In this document: positions 1 to 7,196 of the stretch, in pieces | Layout of the letters: every line of letters begins with the position of its first letter | Position numbering within the stretch: position 1 is the stretch's first letter | Virus record (IMG/VR): IMGVR_UViG_3300017917_003637 | Coordinates: 22,763 to 86,762 of that record | Direction: 5' to 3' (one strand) | DNA from: a virus | Length of the DNA: 64,000 nt | The notes under the pieces: generated by a model | What the model saw: the letters and a program-made list of their open reading frames with translations, nothing else | What the model was told of the DNA's origin: nothing | Databases searched by the model: none | Made by a program: the position numbers and the translations under genes

Positions 1-1
1 C

Positions 2-193
2 ATTAGCAAATTAATCAAGATTGAACCCACAGAATCTCAAGCATGGAATGGGATGAACACACATTTCCAATGTCCTGAGTGTTTTATTGCTTGGGACGCA
101 ATAACTGGCGATAGAACAGAGAAATATAAAGTTATGACGGTTGATACTGACGTGATGAAAAAGTTTATGGAGCGCTTGAAAAACGACCAATAA
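2..193 (+). CDS. C-terminal part of an unknown protein (5' end outside window)
   Basis: The frame is open from base 2 to a TAA at 191-193 and gives about 63 residues. No start codon with a plausible leader is visible, so the gene probably begins upstream of the window. The fragment contains one C-P-E-C pair near its middle, which could be half of a zinc-binding site, and it ends in a basic helix-like segment. It converges tail to tail with the HNH gene, leaving no spacer. Function unknown. Confidence 0.55.
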   Translation: MSKLIKIEPTESQAWNGMNTHFQCPECFIAWDAITGDRTEKYKVMTVDTDVMKKFMERLKNDQ

Positions 194-838
194 TCACTTC
201 TTTGGCGGACGTTTAGATTTTGATTTCTTTGCACCCTTTAGCACATTATTTATCTTGGCTTTTGGGTGCAATTTTTTCTTTTTGGATTTATCGTCAGTGG
301 TTTTCGTTTTCTTTTTCTTCTTCTTTTTGGGTATAGTGTTTTCAAAGATTCTTTCTTTGAACCCTGACAAGTCTATGTTGTAGGGTTCTTGTGATAGCAT
401 GGATATATCTAATTTCCATTGGTGTTTAGAAAGTACTTTGTGTTTATCAAATGATTCCACAATGTGATTTTGTATTTGTGTTTGGTTCCACTTGTTGACT
501 TTGGCAAGCTGTCTGTAACATACATTTTCTTGACCTATCGCGATTGACCTACCAATGTGTTTAACCATATGGCACTTTGGACATAACGAAATAAGACCAA
601 CTAGTTTTTGTGTAAGAGTTTCTTCATCGTAATGCCAAATTTCGTGACATTCAACGTTGTGGTTAAAGCCTTGGTTTTTACCAGTATCACCACAAATTTC
701 ACATTTATGGTTAGCTTGTTCGTAAGATAGTTTTCTGATTTTATCCCAATCAGCTGTTGATACGCATGTCCTTACGTTTGAGAAATGACATGTCTTAGGT
801 ACAAGTTCTATGGTTAATTTTGGGTTATTTGATTTCAT
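194..838 (-). CDS. HNH endonuclease with lysine-rich tail
   Basis: The 214-residue protein has a zinc-knuckle HNH core. A CEIC pair lies at residues 46-49, an ECHEIWHYD segment with the presumed catalytic histidine at 63-71, and CPKCHMVKH at 86-94. This matches the four-cysteine HNH pattern of many phage and restriction nucleases, which cut DNA using one metal ion. The last 55 residues are extremely Lys-rich and probably bind nucleic acid non-specifically. The next gene upstream on the same strand (842-1360) is also a predicted nuclease, only 3 bases away, so the two are probably co-transcribed. It could be a free-standing homing-type nuclease or a host-DNA degrading enzyme; the sequence does not decide. 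Confidence 0.85.
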   Translation of the reverse strand: MKSNNPKLTIELVPKTCHFSNVRTCVSTADWDKIRKLSYEQANHKCEICGDTGKNQGFNHNVECHEIWHYDEETLTQKLVGLISLCPKCHMVKHIGRSIAIGQENVCYRQLAKVNKWNQTQIQNHIVESFDKHKVLSKHQWKLDISMLSQEPYNIDLSGFKERIFENTIPKKKKKKKTKTTDDKSKKKKLHPKAKINNVLKGAKKSKSKRPPKK

Positions 839-841
839 ATT

Positions 842-1360
842 TTAATATGGCCAATCAAAATCAACATCAATAACTTTAAAATGATTTTTGTATTTATTTC
901 TAGGGATTACGTAGCCTTTGGTTTCACTACCTTCATCACCCACATTGTCATCTTTAAATTTGAATTGATTTTCAGATATTAGTTTTTTTAATTTCTTGGT
1001 TTCTATAATCCAAGCTTTTTTTAAATATACATAATAGTAAACATAATAATCGGATGTGCTAATGTTTATTCCAGACAATTTTCCTCTACATTCCGTTTCA
1101 ATAAAAATGTTACCAGAATCACGACCTTTTATATTCATAATACCAAAAGGCATTTGTAATTGTCTGTTAGGAAAACAATACTTATCTGATTTTACTTCAA
1201 TCGTTTTTTCTTGCTCTTTAATCAAACATTTAAAATCGTGTTTATTATTATGGTTAAACGATATTGTTTTGTATTGGTATTTATCTTCAAATAAATCCGC
1301 AATCACTTTTTCAGCCAATTGGCCTTTAGGTAAGTCCTTTTTAAAATTTGAATCTGTCAT
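842..1360 (-). CDS. PD-(D/E)XK-fold nuclease-like protein
   Basis: The 172-residue protein has an N-terminal helix (KGQLAEKVIADLF) followed by a strand with D42 and a second strand with E55-V-K57. This is the D...ExK arrangement of restriction-like nucleases, which use these residues to hold Mg2+ and cut DNA. A later FIETECRG segment resembles the core strand region of small phage members. I chose the ATG at 1360; a frame extension to a TTG at 1375 has a poorer context. It sits just upstream of the HNH nuclease on the same strand. The specific substrate is unknown, and the fold assignment rests on motif spacing only. Confidence 0.6.
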   Translation of the reverse strand: MTDSNFKKDLPKGQLAEKVIADLFEDKYQYKTISFNHNNKHDFKCLIKEQEKTIEVKSDKYCFPNRQLQMPFGIMNIKGRDSGNIFIETECRGKLSGINISTSDYYVYYYVYLKKAWIIETKKLKKLISENQFKFKDDNVGDEGSETKGYVIPRNKYKNHFKVIDVDFDWPY

Positions 1361-1403
1361 AATATTTTTAACCAATGATAGTAAAAAACAACCAATAAGT
1401 CAA

Positions 1404-1649
1404 TTAATATTTTAAATACTTGGTGACAAAATTTTTAGTTTCCTCAGTTTCAAAACCAAATACAGTCTCAATGGCTGTTATCATTTCTTTTTTAAGATAT
1501 GGTTTATCATTTGGGTTTGAGACTAGATAAGTTCTACCATTATCGAAAAGGATGGCACGTTTGAATTTGCCATTGAATTTGAGTCTTTGGATTGGGTAGT
1601 TTCGGTTTAAGTATTTTTGGATTAACTCGAAGTCTTTTTCTGTTACCAT
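1404..1649 (-). CDS. Unknown small protein (81 aa)
   Basis: An ATG at 1649 opens an 81-residue frame rich in basic and aromatic residues, with a central beta-like stretch (FKRAILFDNGRTYLV) and a C-terminal helix. I do not recognise the family. An ATATTTATA element lies 10 bases upstream of the ATG on its strand, within the short intergenic region it shares with the divergent gene at 1712. It is followed by the two nuclease genes in the same direction. Confidence 0.6.
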   Translation of the reverse strand: MVTEKDFELIQKYLNRNYPIQRLKFNGKFKRAILFDNGRTYLVSNPNDKPYLKKEMITAIETVFGFETEETKNFVTKYLKY

Positions 1650-1659
1650 ATTTTTTTAT

Positions 1660-1668
1660 TATAAATAT
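1660..1668 (-). promoter_or_regulatory. ATATTTATA element (putative phage late promoter)
   Basis: Read on the - strand this is ATATTTATA followed by ATAAAA, upstream of the gene ending at 1404. The same element recurs before many genes in this window. Confidence 0.4.
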
Positions 1669-1698
1669 TGTTTGAATGGATAATAAGTAGTATATTTG
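1668..1698 (+). promoter_or_regulatory. Bacteroidota-type promoter (TTG ... TATATTTG)
   Basis: TTG at 1668-1670, a 20-base spacer and TATATTTG at 1691-1698 match the known Bacteroidota -33/-7 pattern. It lies 13 bases before the ATG at 1712. Confidence 0.6.
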
Positions 1699-1711
1699 CA
1701 AAAAATAAATT

Positions 1712-2032
1712 ATGTCTAAGATTGATAATTACATTCTTTTATCCATTGCAGAAAAGGCTTATCAAGTTTTTAAACAGACCAATTACATGACGTTTTCTGG
1801 GTTTTGTAAAAAACTAAGCTTATCAATAAGCAATAAAGACACAACACCAAAAGAGAAATATATGTTGTGTGAAATAATGGATGAATTGAATTTATTATAC
1901 GGTTTAAATGATAGTCAAGCTTGGAAATACATCAACGCTTTTTTTAGTTTTGATGTTGAAACGTTTGGTGAATATTTTAGATATATTAAGGCTATGGAAT
2001 CAACATATCCGTTGTTGTTTATTTATAAATAG
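1712..2032 (+). CDS. Unknown protein (106 aa)
   Basis: A 106-residue, mainly helical, soluble-looking protein with several aromatic residues in its C-terminal half (FFSFDVETFGEYFRYIK). No known motif is visible. It follows a host-type promoter, which suggests early expression. Its last 14 bases overlap the end of the convergent gene at 2019-2273. Confidence 0.6.
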   Translation: MSKIDNYILLSIAEKAYQVFKQTNYMTFSGFCKKLSLSISNKDTTPKEKYMLCEIMDELNLLYGLNDSQAWKYINAFFSFDVETFGEYFRYIKAMESTYPLLFIYK

Positions 2033-2273
2033 GGGTAACATTAATATTACCCTTTGTATATTCTGATTTCTTGTATTCTAAGAAATTGGTGATAACTTTG
2101 ACAATAAATTCAGCGGTGTATGGTGGGCAGAATAAATGAAATACAATTTTACTAGCAACATCTATTGCGGTTTTTTGACTTCTTTTTTGTCCCACACAAT
2201 ACAAGTAAACAGCTGGATGTTCATCTGTTAGTTCATAGTTTAAAAATTTGTATAAAATTCTTTCGTCTGACAT
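2019..2273 (-). CDS. Unknown small protein (84 aa)
   Basis: An 84-residue frame starting with an ATG at 2273, preceded by an A/T-rich leader. It contains a hydrophobic helix-like stretch (ASKIVFHLFCPPYTAEFIVKV) that is too polar to be a clear membrane segment. It is not a shadow of a better frame on the other strand. Family unknown. It is divergent from the thioredoxin gene and convergent with 1712-2032. Confidence 0.5.
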   Translation of the reverse strand: MSDERILYKFLNYELTDEHPAVYLYCVGQKRSQKTAIDVASKIVFHLFCPPYTAEFIVKVITNFLEYKKSEYTKGNINVTPIYK

Positions 2274-2295
2274 TTATTTTTGCGTATTTAAAATT

Positions 2296-2304
2296 ATATT
2301 TATA
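2296..2304 (+). promoter_or_regulatory. ATATTTATA element upstream of thioredoxin
   Basis: ATATTTATA at this position, 28 bases before the thioredoxin ATG, matches the element found before many other genes here. Confidence 0.4.
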
Positions 2305-2332
2305 ACTATAACAATTTTTTAAAAATAAGTAA

Positions 2333-2650
2333 ATGGCTTTAGAATTAAACCAAAGTAACGTTGATGAAGCGTTAAAAGAAAAAAAAGTAACGGTGCTAGA
2401 TTTTTGGGCGCCATGGTGCGGCCCTTGTAGAATGCTTGGCCCGATAATTGACGAATTGAGTACAGATAATGCTGGTAAGGATGTTACTATCGCAAAAATC
2501 AACGTCGAAGAAAACCAAGAATTAGCTATCAAGTATGGGGTAAGAGGTATCCCTACAGTTGTAATCTTCAAAGATGGAGAAGAACAAACAAGAAAAGTTG
2601 GTGTTGGTTCCAAATCAGAATTCCAAACAATCATTGACGGATTGTTGTAA
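2333..2650 (+). CDS. trxA: Thioredoxin
   Basis: The 105-residue protein has the standard thioredoxin length and the active site WCGPC at residues 28-32. The cis-proline loop GIPT has its proline at 74, followed by the usual VVIFKDGEE segment. Thioredoxin reduces protein disulfides in the cytoplasm, and in phages it commonly supplies electrons to ribonucleotide reductase or serves as a polymerase factor. Neither partner is in this window. It is a single-gene transcription unit: an ATATTTATA element lies upstream and a strong hairpin terminator follows directly. Confidence 0.97.
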   Translation: MALELNQSNVDEALKEKKVTVLDFWAPWCGPCRMLGPIIDELSTDNAGKDVTIAKINVEENQELAIKYGVRGIPTVVIFKDGEEQTRKVGVGSKSEFQTIIDGLL

Positions 2651-2672
2651 TTTTTTTTAGTTATGTTATTGT

Positions 2673-2703
2673 AAAAAGGGTTCGGTTTTCCGAACCTTTT
2701 TTG
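2673..2703 (+). terminator. Rho-independent terminator after thioredoxin
   Basis: GGTTCGG and CCGAACC form a 7-bp stem around a TTTT loop, followed by a run of T. Confidence 0.9.
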
Positions 2704-2712
2704 TTTTACAAA

Positions 2713-2721
2713 ATATTTATA
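2713..2721 (+). promoter_or_regulatory. ATATTTATA element only 3 bases before a start codon
   Basis: ATATTTATA is followed by GAT and then the ATG at 2725. The 20 bases at 2711-2730 are identical to those at 35081-35100. The short distance does not fit a normal -10 element for this start. Confidence 0.35.
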
Positions 2722-2724
2722 GAT

Positions 2725-3066
2725 ATGAAAAAGAAATTAATAATTACAGAATCTCAATTTAAAAACGTTAAGGCTATTTTAGCTGAGAATACCATGCATG
2801 CCAGAATGGTAAAAGAGATGAAAGATTTTTTAGATGCAAACTATACACCCACCGAAAACTACGTTCGCGAGGGTGGAGAGTATTTTGGGAAAACTATGTT
2901 TAAGGTTAACGCTGATGAAGAATTGATTTCAGCTAAACAGTTGTATGAATACATGCAATACAAATTTGGTCTTGGTGAGGCGTTTACGCAGCAAGTCATC
3001 AAGGATTGGGTATCTGGAAAGATTGGTGAAGATTATATGTTATCTAAACATGTACCAATGAGATAA
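2725..3066 (+). CDS. Small protein with possible capsid-targeting N-terminus
   Basis: The ATG at 2725 gives 113 residues; an upstream TTG at 2701 lies inside the preceding terminator and is rejected. The N-terminus (KKLIITESQFKNVKAILAEN) is a basic amphipathic helix ending in ILAE at 18-21. This fits the (I/L)-x-E consensus cut by T4-type prohead protease. The rest is soluble and mixed in structure, with no recognised domain. It sits directly upstream of another such protein at 3072. A role as internal head cargo is inference. Confidence 0.65.
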   Translation: MKKKLIITESQFKNVKAILAENTMHARMVKEMKDFLDANYTPTENYVREGGEYFGKTMFKVNADEELISAKQLYEYMQYKFGLGEAFTQQVIKDWVSGKIGEDYMLSKHVPMR

Positions 3067-3071
3067 ATGTT

Positions 3072-3395
3072 ATGGACCTCAAGCCTAAAATACGACAAAT
3101 CTTAAGAGAACACTACGGTGAATTCGAGACCTATTTAGAACATAAATACGAAGAAGTTTTAACCGAAAACCTAATTACTGGTTCTACCAAAGTAAAAGAA
3201 GCTTGGGCTACTTACAATCAAGTTGTTTTAGAATTAAAAAATAGTATAAAAAACACACTTAAACTAAAAGAGTTACAATACAAATTAACAGAAAATTCAA
3301 ACCCAAAAGACATGTGTATTGAAGTCATATCTGACATAAAAGACGTGTCTCCTGAACTAAAAAGGCTATACGAAAAAATAAAAACTTTGTATTAA
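3072..3395 (+). CDS. Small helical protein with possible capsid-targeting N-terminus
   Basis: A 107-residue helical protein whose first 13 residues (DLKPKIRQILRE) end in a candidate gp21-type cleavage site, ILRE|H. Its C-terminal half resembles that of the protein at 3541. Both carry a [LV]-x-Y-[KR]-[LM]-T-[ED]-x-x-NP pattern followed by two helices, so the two are probably distant paralogues. It begins 6 bases after the previous stop and is likely co-transcribed with it. Function unknown. Confidence 0.6.
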   Translation: MDLKPKIRQILREHYGEFETYLEHKYEEVLTENLITGSTKVKEAWATYNQVVLELKNSIKNTLKLKELQYKLTENSNPKDMCIEVISDIKDVSPELKRLYEKIKTLY

Positions 3396-3500
3396 TTTGG
3401 TATTCAAATATTTACATAACTACTTGATTTTCAATACGTTTATAGTAAAAAAAATTACCATAAAATCTTTCTATAGTTAGGTCTAATTGGTTACTTTAAG

Positions 3501-3509
3501 ATATTTATA
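3501..3509 (+). promoter_or_regulatory. ATATTTATA element in the 3396-3540 gap
   Basis: ATATTTATA followed by GTTAAA, 31 bases before the ATG at 3541. The remaining gap of about 100 bases is A/T-rich, and I see no other feature in it. Confidence 0.4.
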
Positions 3510-3540
3510 GTTAAATAACATTTTTTAAAATTGTGGATTG

Positions 3541-3879
3541 ATGGGAGTAAATAATTTTTTAGTCACTACTTGTCAAACTAATAAAACTAGGTTAGACAAA
3601 TTATATTATGAACACGTTAGTTGTTTGTTGAAAGACTTAAATGAAGAGGAAGAAATAAAGTGGGAAACATATGGGTTAATAATTGATAGTTTACTCAAGC
3701 AAGGTCACAAAAATATTTTAAAAGAGGTTAAATATCGAATGACAGATGGCGAAAACCCAAATGAAATTATGTTAGACATCATACATAGACATTCGGATAC
3801 TGTTGATGGGATGATTTGGTTTTTAAAGAGAAGGATTGAAGAATATTTAGAAGACGATTTTTACAAAAAATTTTTCTAA
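3541..3879 (+). CDS. Unknown helical protein, paralogue of the 3072 gene
   Basis: The ATG at 3541 gives 112 residues; the in-frame TTG one codon earlier is less likely. The protein is highly charged and helical. Its segment VKYRMTDGENPNEI aligns with LQYKLTENSNPKDM in the 3072 product. It lacks the (I/L)-x-E N-terminus of that protein. An ATATTTATA element lies upstream. No function is recognisable. Confidence 0.6.
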   Translation: MGVNNFLVTTCQTNKTRLDKLYYEHVSCLLKDLNEEEEIKWETYGLIIDSLLKQGHKNILKEVKYRMTDGENPNEIMLDIIHRHSDTVDGMIWFLKRRIEEYLEDDFYKKFF

Positions 3880-3885
3880 AAAATG

Positions 3886-3916
3886 TTGCCTTATTCATTT
3901 TAAATTCGTATGTTTG
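3886..3916 (+). promoter_or_regulatory. Bacteroidota-type promoter (TTG ... TATGTTTG)
   Basis: TTG at 3886-3888, a 20-base spacer and TATGTTTG at 3909-3916, 17 bases before the ATG at 3934. Confidence 0.6.
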
Positions 3917-3933
3917 CACATTAATAGATTAAT

Positions 3934-5328
3934 ATGAAAACAGGCTTAACAGACAGGTTAGTATTTTTGGCTGAAACCTTTGACGTATTTGACTGTTCTT
4001 CTGAGGAAATTGTTAAAAAGATTTCTGATTTGGAGAAAGACAATTACGAGGTACAAACCATTCACTACGAGGAAAATATAATTGCATTGGTATCTTCAAA
4101 GGTTAACGACAAGGACCGTGTGATAAAAAAAGTTAGCGTTTGTATGGATGTCTTTGCTGAAATGATTGCAGCTGACCCTACAAACAATAAGATGTATGTT
4201 CAGTGGATGCTTAACATGTTTTCTAGATTTATGAAAGATGTTAAATCTCAACCATATGGAATACGTTTGGTTGGTGAAGATTTGCCTCAAGCTGAAATGT
4301 ATTTAACGTTATTTGAAGATAACAAGAGAAAGAAAAAATTTAAAGACTTATGTCTTGGTAGTTATTCTTTGAAGGGTATTACAGACCCAACGGATATTAA
4401 CCAATACAAGTCTTTGTCACAGTTGTTTGACGCTGTTGACCCGTTCATTGAAAAAGACCCTAGTGCGATTGAAAGGATTATTATGAGGTATGTTGAGATG
4501 GGTAAGGCTATTATTCCTGTAAAGGATAGAAAGTTTACCGTTTACATTCCGTTAACGACAGAAGCTTCTGTTGTATTTAGCAAGTATGCCAACTGGTGTA
4601 CAGCTAGAGAAGGTAACGGTATGTTTAAGAACTATACTGAGAATTATAAAACACCAGATGGCAAACATTCTAAGTTGTATGTTATTATCAACAACAAATT
4701 TTTTGCTGGAGAATCTGATGAAATCTTTCAAGTACACTTTGAAACTAACCAGTTAAAGGATAGAAAGAACGGACAGAACGTTAGCATTTTTGAGAATGTT
4801 ATTTCTGAAAGTGAAGGGGTTGCAAACTTTTTCAAGGAAGAGTTAACATTGTTGGCAAAAAAGAAAAAAACAGTAAAAGGGAATCCTTATTTGGACTATT
4901 TGTTAAGATTTGGATTTGCTGATACATTATTTGAGTTGTTGGAAGAAGACACTCCGATTATTAAATTTATGGATAGAGAAATACCGATGATACCAAACAT
5001 TTCCAAATTTAAAAATTTGGACCAGATTATTATAACGGACGCAAAACTAAAAGAATTGCATCCGTCGATTGGTGATTTGGATAAACTTTGTTTATTGGTA
5101 TTGGCCAACAATAAATTAACATCTTTGCCAAGTGAGATTGGCAAACTAAAAAATTTGGAATTTATGAACATCAAGGGTAATTGTATTCAACATATACCTT
5201 CGGAGATTTCAAAATTAGATAGACAAAATGGCGGGTCGTTATATCGCATAGTGGTTGACCGCGATTCCATAGGGGTAGAAAATTACAATAGACTAAAAGA
5301 GTTGTTACCAACAACTAATTTTAGCTAA
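3934..5328 (+). CDS. Leucine-rich-repeat protein of unknown function
   Basis: A 464-residue cytoplasmic-looking protein. The central part (about 195-310) holds a WCTAREGNG segment followed by a strand-rich region (KLYVIINNKFFAG), a pattern I associate with uncharacterised phage proteins. The C-terminal third (about 360-440) contains three or four leucine-rich repeats, such as LDKLCLLVLANNKLTSLPSEIG and LKNLEFMNIKGNCIQHIPSEI, typical of protein-protein binding surfaces. It has its own host-type promoter and a strong terminator, so it is a monocistronic early unit. Binding to a host protein is plausible but not shown. Confidence 0.8.
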   Translation: MKTGLTDRLVFLAETFDVFDCSSEEIVKKISDLEKDNYEVQTIHYEENIIALVSSKVNDKDRVIKKVSVCMDVFAEMIAADPTNNKMYVQWMLNMFSRFMKDVKSQPYGIRLVGEDLPQAEMYLTLFEDNKRKKKFKDLCLGSYSLKGITDPTDINQYKSLSQLFDAVDPFIEKDPSAIERIIMRYVEMGKAIIPVKDRKFTVYIPLTTEASVVFSKYANWCTAREGNGMFKNYTENYKTPDGKHSKLYVIINNKFFAGESDEIFQVHFETNQLKDRKNGQNVSIFENVISESEGVANFFKEELTLLAKKKKTVKGNPYLDYLLRFGFADTLFELLEEDTPIIKFMDREIPMIPNISKFKNLDQIIITDAKLKELHPSIGDLDKLCLLVLANNKLTSLPSEIGKLKNLEFMNIKGNCIQHIPSEISKLDRQNGGSLYRIVVDRDSIGVENYNRLKELLPTTNFS

Positions 5329-5334
5329 AGTTAT

Positions 5335-5363
5335 AAGGGGCCCAATTACGGGCCCCTTTTTTA
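5335..5363 (+). terminator. Rho-independent terminator
   Basis: GGGGCCC and GGGCCCC form a stem around AATTAC, followed by seven T. Confidence 0.92.
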
Positions 5364-5388
5364 TTATAAACACATAAAAACAAATGTT

Positions 5389-5922
5389 ATGAAATGGATT
5401 AGAAACAACAAGCCAATCGAAGAAGATTTAGTAGATTACTTGGAAAAATTGTTCGACGAACAAATGGAAAAAAACAGAACACTTAAAGTATCAATCGGTA
5501 CTGACTCACAAAAAATCAAAGGCACACTTTACAAGTTTGCTACAGTAATCCTTATTACTGCAACTGAAGATTTGGGTGGTGGTGTTATCTGGGGGCGTGG
5601 TGGTATGATTATATCATCAACTTACAACCATGATTTCATGAAAAAAGACAGCGGTGATGGTAGAAAAAGAGACAAGGAACTTGTAAATGAAAGAATGGTG
5701 TTCGAGGTTGGTAAATCAATCGAGGTGGCTACTGAAATTGCTGAATTGCTTGATGTATATGAAATTCCATTGGAGATTCACGCTGATATCAACCCAAACC
5801 CAAAATGGGAATCAAACAAAGCGTTGCAATCAGCTGTTGGTTACATTTTAGGTATGGGTTACGAATTCAAAATTAAACCTGAGGCTTGGGCTGCTTCAAC
5901 TGCTGCTGACAAAAAATGTTAA
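5389..5922 (+). CDS. YkuK-like RNase H-fold protein
   Basis: A 177-residue protein with VSIGTDSQ at residues 34-41, the hallmark first strand of the YkuK / RNase H-like family (formerly DUF458). It continues with LYKFATVILI and a long helix, then EIPLEIHADINPNPKWESNKALQSAVGYILGMGYEFKIKPEAWAASTAADK. Conserved aspartates D39 and D113 fit the metal-binding positions of RNase H folds. The length is that of the family. The substrate of this family is not established; a nuclease role is inferred from the fold. The gene lies between a terminator and a host-type promoter. Confidence 0.85.
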   Translation: MKWIRNNKPIEEDLVDYLEKLFDEQMEKNRTLKVSIGTDSQKIKGTLYKFATVILITATEDLGGGVIWGRGGMIISSTYNHDFMKKDSGDGRKRDKELVNERMVFEVGKSIEVATEIAELLDVYEIPLEIHADINPNPKWESNKALQSAVGYILGMGYEFKIKPEAWAASTAADKKC

Positions 5923-5936
5923 AATTTTACTATCAC

Positions 5937-5967
5937 TTGTTTTTTTGGTGTAATGTTAGTATATTTA
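5937..5967 (+). promoter_or_regulatory. Bacteroidota-type promoter (TTG ... TATATTTA)
   Basis: TTG at 5937-5939, a 20-base spacer and TATATTTA at 5960-5967, 14 bases before the ATG at 5982. The last base of the -7 box departs from consensus (A instead of G). Confidence 0.5.
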
Positions 5968-5981
5968 CAAAAAAATACACT

Positions 5982-6137
5982 ATGAAACGTTACGCTTTAA
6001 AAACAAAAACAGGTGAAGTGATTAACACAATCAATGCTGTCGATAAAGACCAAGCTGTTGATTTGTTTGCTGAGATTAAAAAATTATCCAAGGAAGATTT
6101 ACTAGATATCTATTTAGTTGATATTTTTATACGATAA
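5982..6137 (+). CDS. Unknown small protein (51 aa)
   Basis: The ATG at 5982 gives 51 residues: a short strand pair (RYALKTKTGEVINTI) and a helix rich in acidic and lysine residues. The frame extends upstream to 5916, but that extension runs through the promoter and is rejected. The host-type promoter directly before it supports a real early gene. No family recognised. Confidence 0.6.
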   Translation: MKRYALKTKTGEVINTINAVDKDQAVDLFAEIKKLSKEDLLDIYLVDIFIR

Positions 6138-6171
6138 TTTAGGTTTTTTTATTTTTTTGATATATTTATTA

Positions 6172-6180
6172 GAAAATAAG
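6172..6180 (+). promoter_or_regulatory. ATATTTATT element
   Basis: ATATTTATT followed by AGAAAA, 24 bases before the ATG at 6205. Confidence 0.4.
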
Positions 6181-6204
6181 ATTTTATTTTAAAACTTAAT
6201 AGAC

Positions 6205-6408
6205 ATGTCAAACGTTAAAAAAACCGTTAAAATCAAAGAATCTCACCTTGTTGATTTAATCGACAATATTGTTAATGAAGCTGTTGCTGTAAAAAAACAA
6301 GAGTGGATTAACGAGCAAGCTAAAAAACAAAGTGAGTCAAGCAAATTGATGGAGGCTAAAATCGCTAAATTAGAAAAAGCCGTAAGAAGACTTACCGAAG
6401 GTAAATAA
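6205..6408 (+). CDS. Small helical protein, possible head cargo
   Basis: A 67-residue, entirely helical protein. The N-terminal KIKESHLVDLIDNIVNEAV resembles the (I/L)-x-E ending helices of several other small proteins here, though the residue two before E is followed by V-N-E and not the best consensus. The C-terminal half is a short coiled coil (SSKLMEAKIAKLEKAVRRL). It is a single-gene unit between an ATATTTATT element and a terminator. Function unknown. Confidence 0.55.
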   Translation: MSNVKKTVKIKESHLVDLIDNIVNEAVAVKKQEWINEQAKKQSESSKLMEAKIAKLEKAVRRLTEGK

Positions 6409-6431
6409 TTTAAGCCAAACAAACTAATACT

Positions 6432-6475
6432 AAGACTGGGATAGATTTTTTCTGTCCTAGTCTTTTATTTTTTAT
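6432..6475 (+). terminator. Rho-independent terminator
   Basis: A 14-bp stem (AAGACTGGGATAGA with TCTGTCCTAGTCTT, two G-U pairs) around five T, followed by a T-rich tract. Confidence 0.85.
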
Positions 6476-6506
6476 ACCTTTTGTTATATTTACTATAAAA
6501 AGTTTT

Positions 6507-7196
6507 ATGCAAAGGGTTATAGAGAAACTACACATTAGTGAAATCCCACTAATATCAACTGTTACTAGAGATGAATTTATTACTGCTAGTGAAATAGCAT
6601 TTGATTGCAAATTCGATGGACATTCATTATTTTATCCATGGGTGTTACCAAAATCAATACCTAGTAAATTTAAGATTGGTGTGATTGTTGGTTCCAGCGG
6701 TTCTGGTAAATCAACACTTTTAAAAGAATTTGGTGTTGAAGAAACACCAATATGGGATTCAAATAAATCAATCATTTCACATTTTGAAACACCTGAAGAT
6801 GGTATTAACAAGTTAAGTTCAGTTGGGCTTAATTCAGTACCTTCATGGTATAAACCATATCACGTTTTATCCAACGGTGAAAAGTTCAGAGCTGATTTGG
6901 CCAGAAAGATAAGGTCCAATGCTGTTATAGATGAATACACCAGTGTTGTGGATAGAAACGTAGCCAAAGCGGCCAGTGTGTCGTTATCAAGGTATGTAAA
7001 GAATAATGATATTCATAACATTGTATTATCAACATGTCATAGAGATATATTGGATTGGCTTGAACCTGATTGGGTAATAGATACAGATAGTGGTGAGCTA
7101 ATCGACGGTTTTTTTTTGTCCGACCAGAAATCAAACTTGACGTATATCGCACAAGCCATGATTGTTGGAGAATGTTTAGCCAGCATCACTATTTAG
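6507..7196 (+). CDS. ABC-type ATPase part of an ABC-GNAT protein
   Basis: The 229-residue frame has Walker A GSSGSGKST at 62-70, an ABC signature LSNGE at 121-125, Walker B AVIDE at 139-143 and the H-loop histidine at 178. This matches the ATPase half of the COG2401-type family, in which an ABC ATPase is fused to an acetyltransferase. After IDG at about residue 201 the frame runs through a T9 tract, and the last 28 residues no longer look like the family. In the -1 frame from that tract the sequence reads VRPEIKLDVYR and then continues into the GNAT frame at 7172. The full protein therefore probably arises by slippage, or the gene carries a sequencing error or true mutation. Confidence 0.8.
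   Translation: MQRVIEKLHISEIPLISTVTRDEFITASEIAFDCKFDGHSLFYPWVLPKSIPSKFKIGVIVGSSGSGKSTLLKEFGVEETPIWDSNKSIISHFETPEDGINKLSSVGLNSVPSWYKPYHVLSNGEKFRADLARKIRSNAVIDEYTSVVDRNVAKAASVSLSRYVKNNDIHNIVLSTCHRDILDWLEPDWVIDTDSGELIDGFFLSDQKSNLTYIAQAMIVGECLASITI
7109..7117 (+). other. T9 homopolymer at a -1 frame change
   Basis: Nine T in the ABC ATPase frame. Moving one base back here joins the ATPase to the GNAT domain without a stop, through an RPEIKLDVYR linker. One missing T in the sequence would have the same effect. Confidence 0.6.

Noticed and set aside
37-234. Open frame of 65 codons on the - strand at the left end
   Set aside because: It overlaps the + strand partial gene and the start of the HNH gene end, has no good leader and low-complexity hydrophobic composition.
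3396-3540. Possible tRNA or small gene in a 145-base gap
   Set aside because: No cloverleaf arms, no open frame with a start; only the ATATTTATA element stands out.
5916-5981. Upstream extension of the 51-aa gene
   Set aside because: It would overlap the end of the RNase H-like gene and run through the -33/-7 promoter elements.
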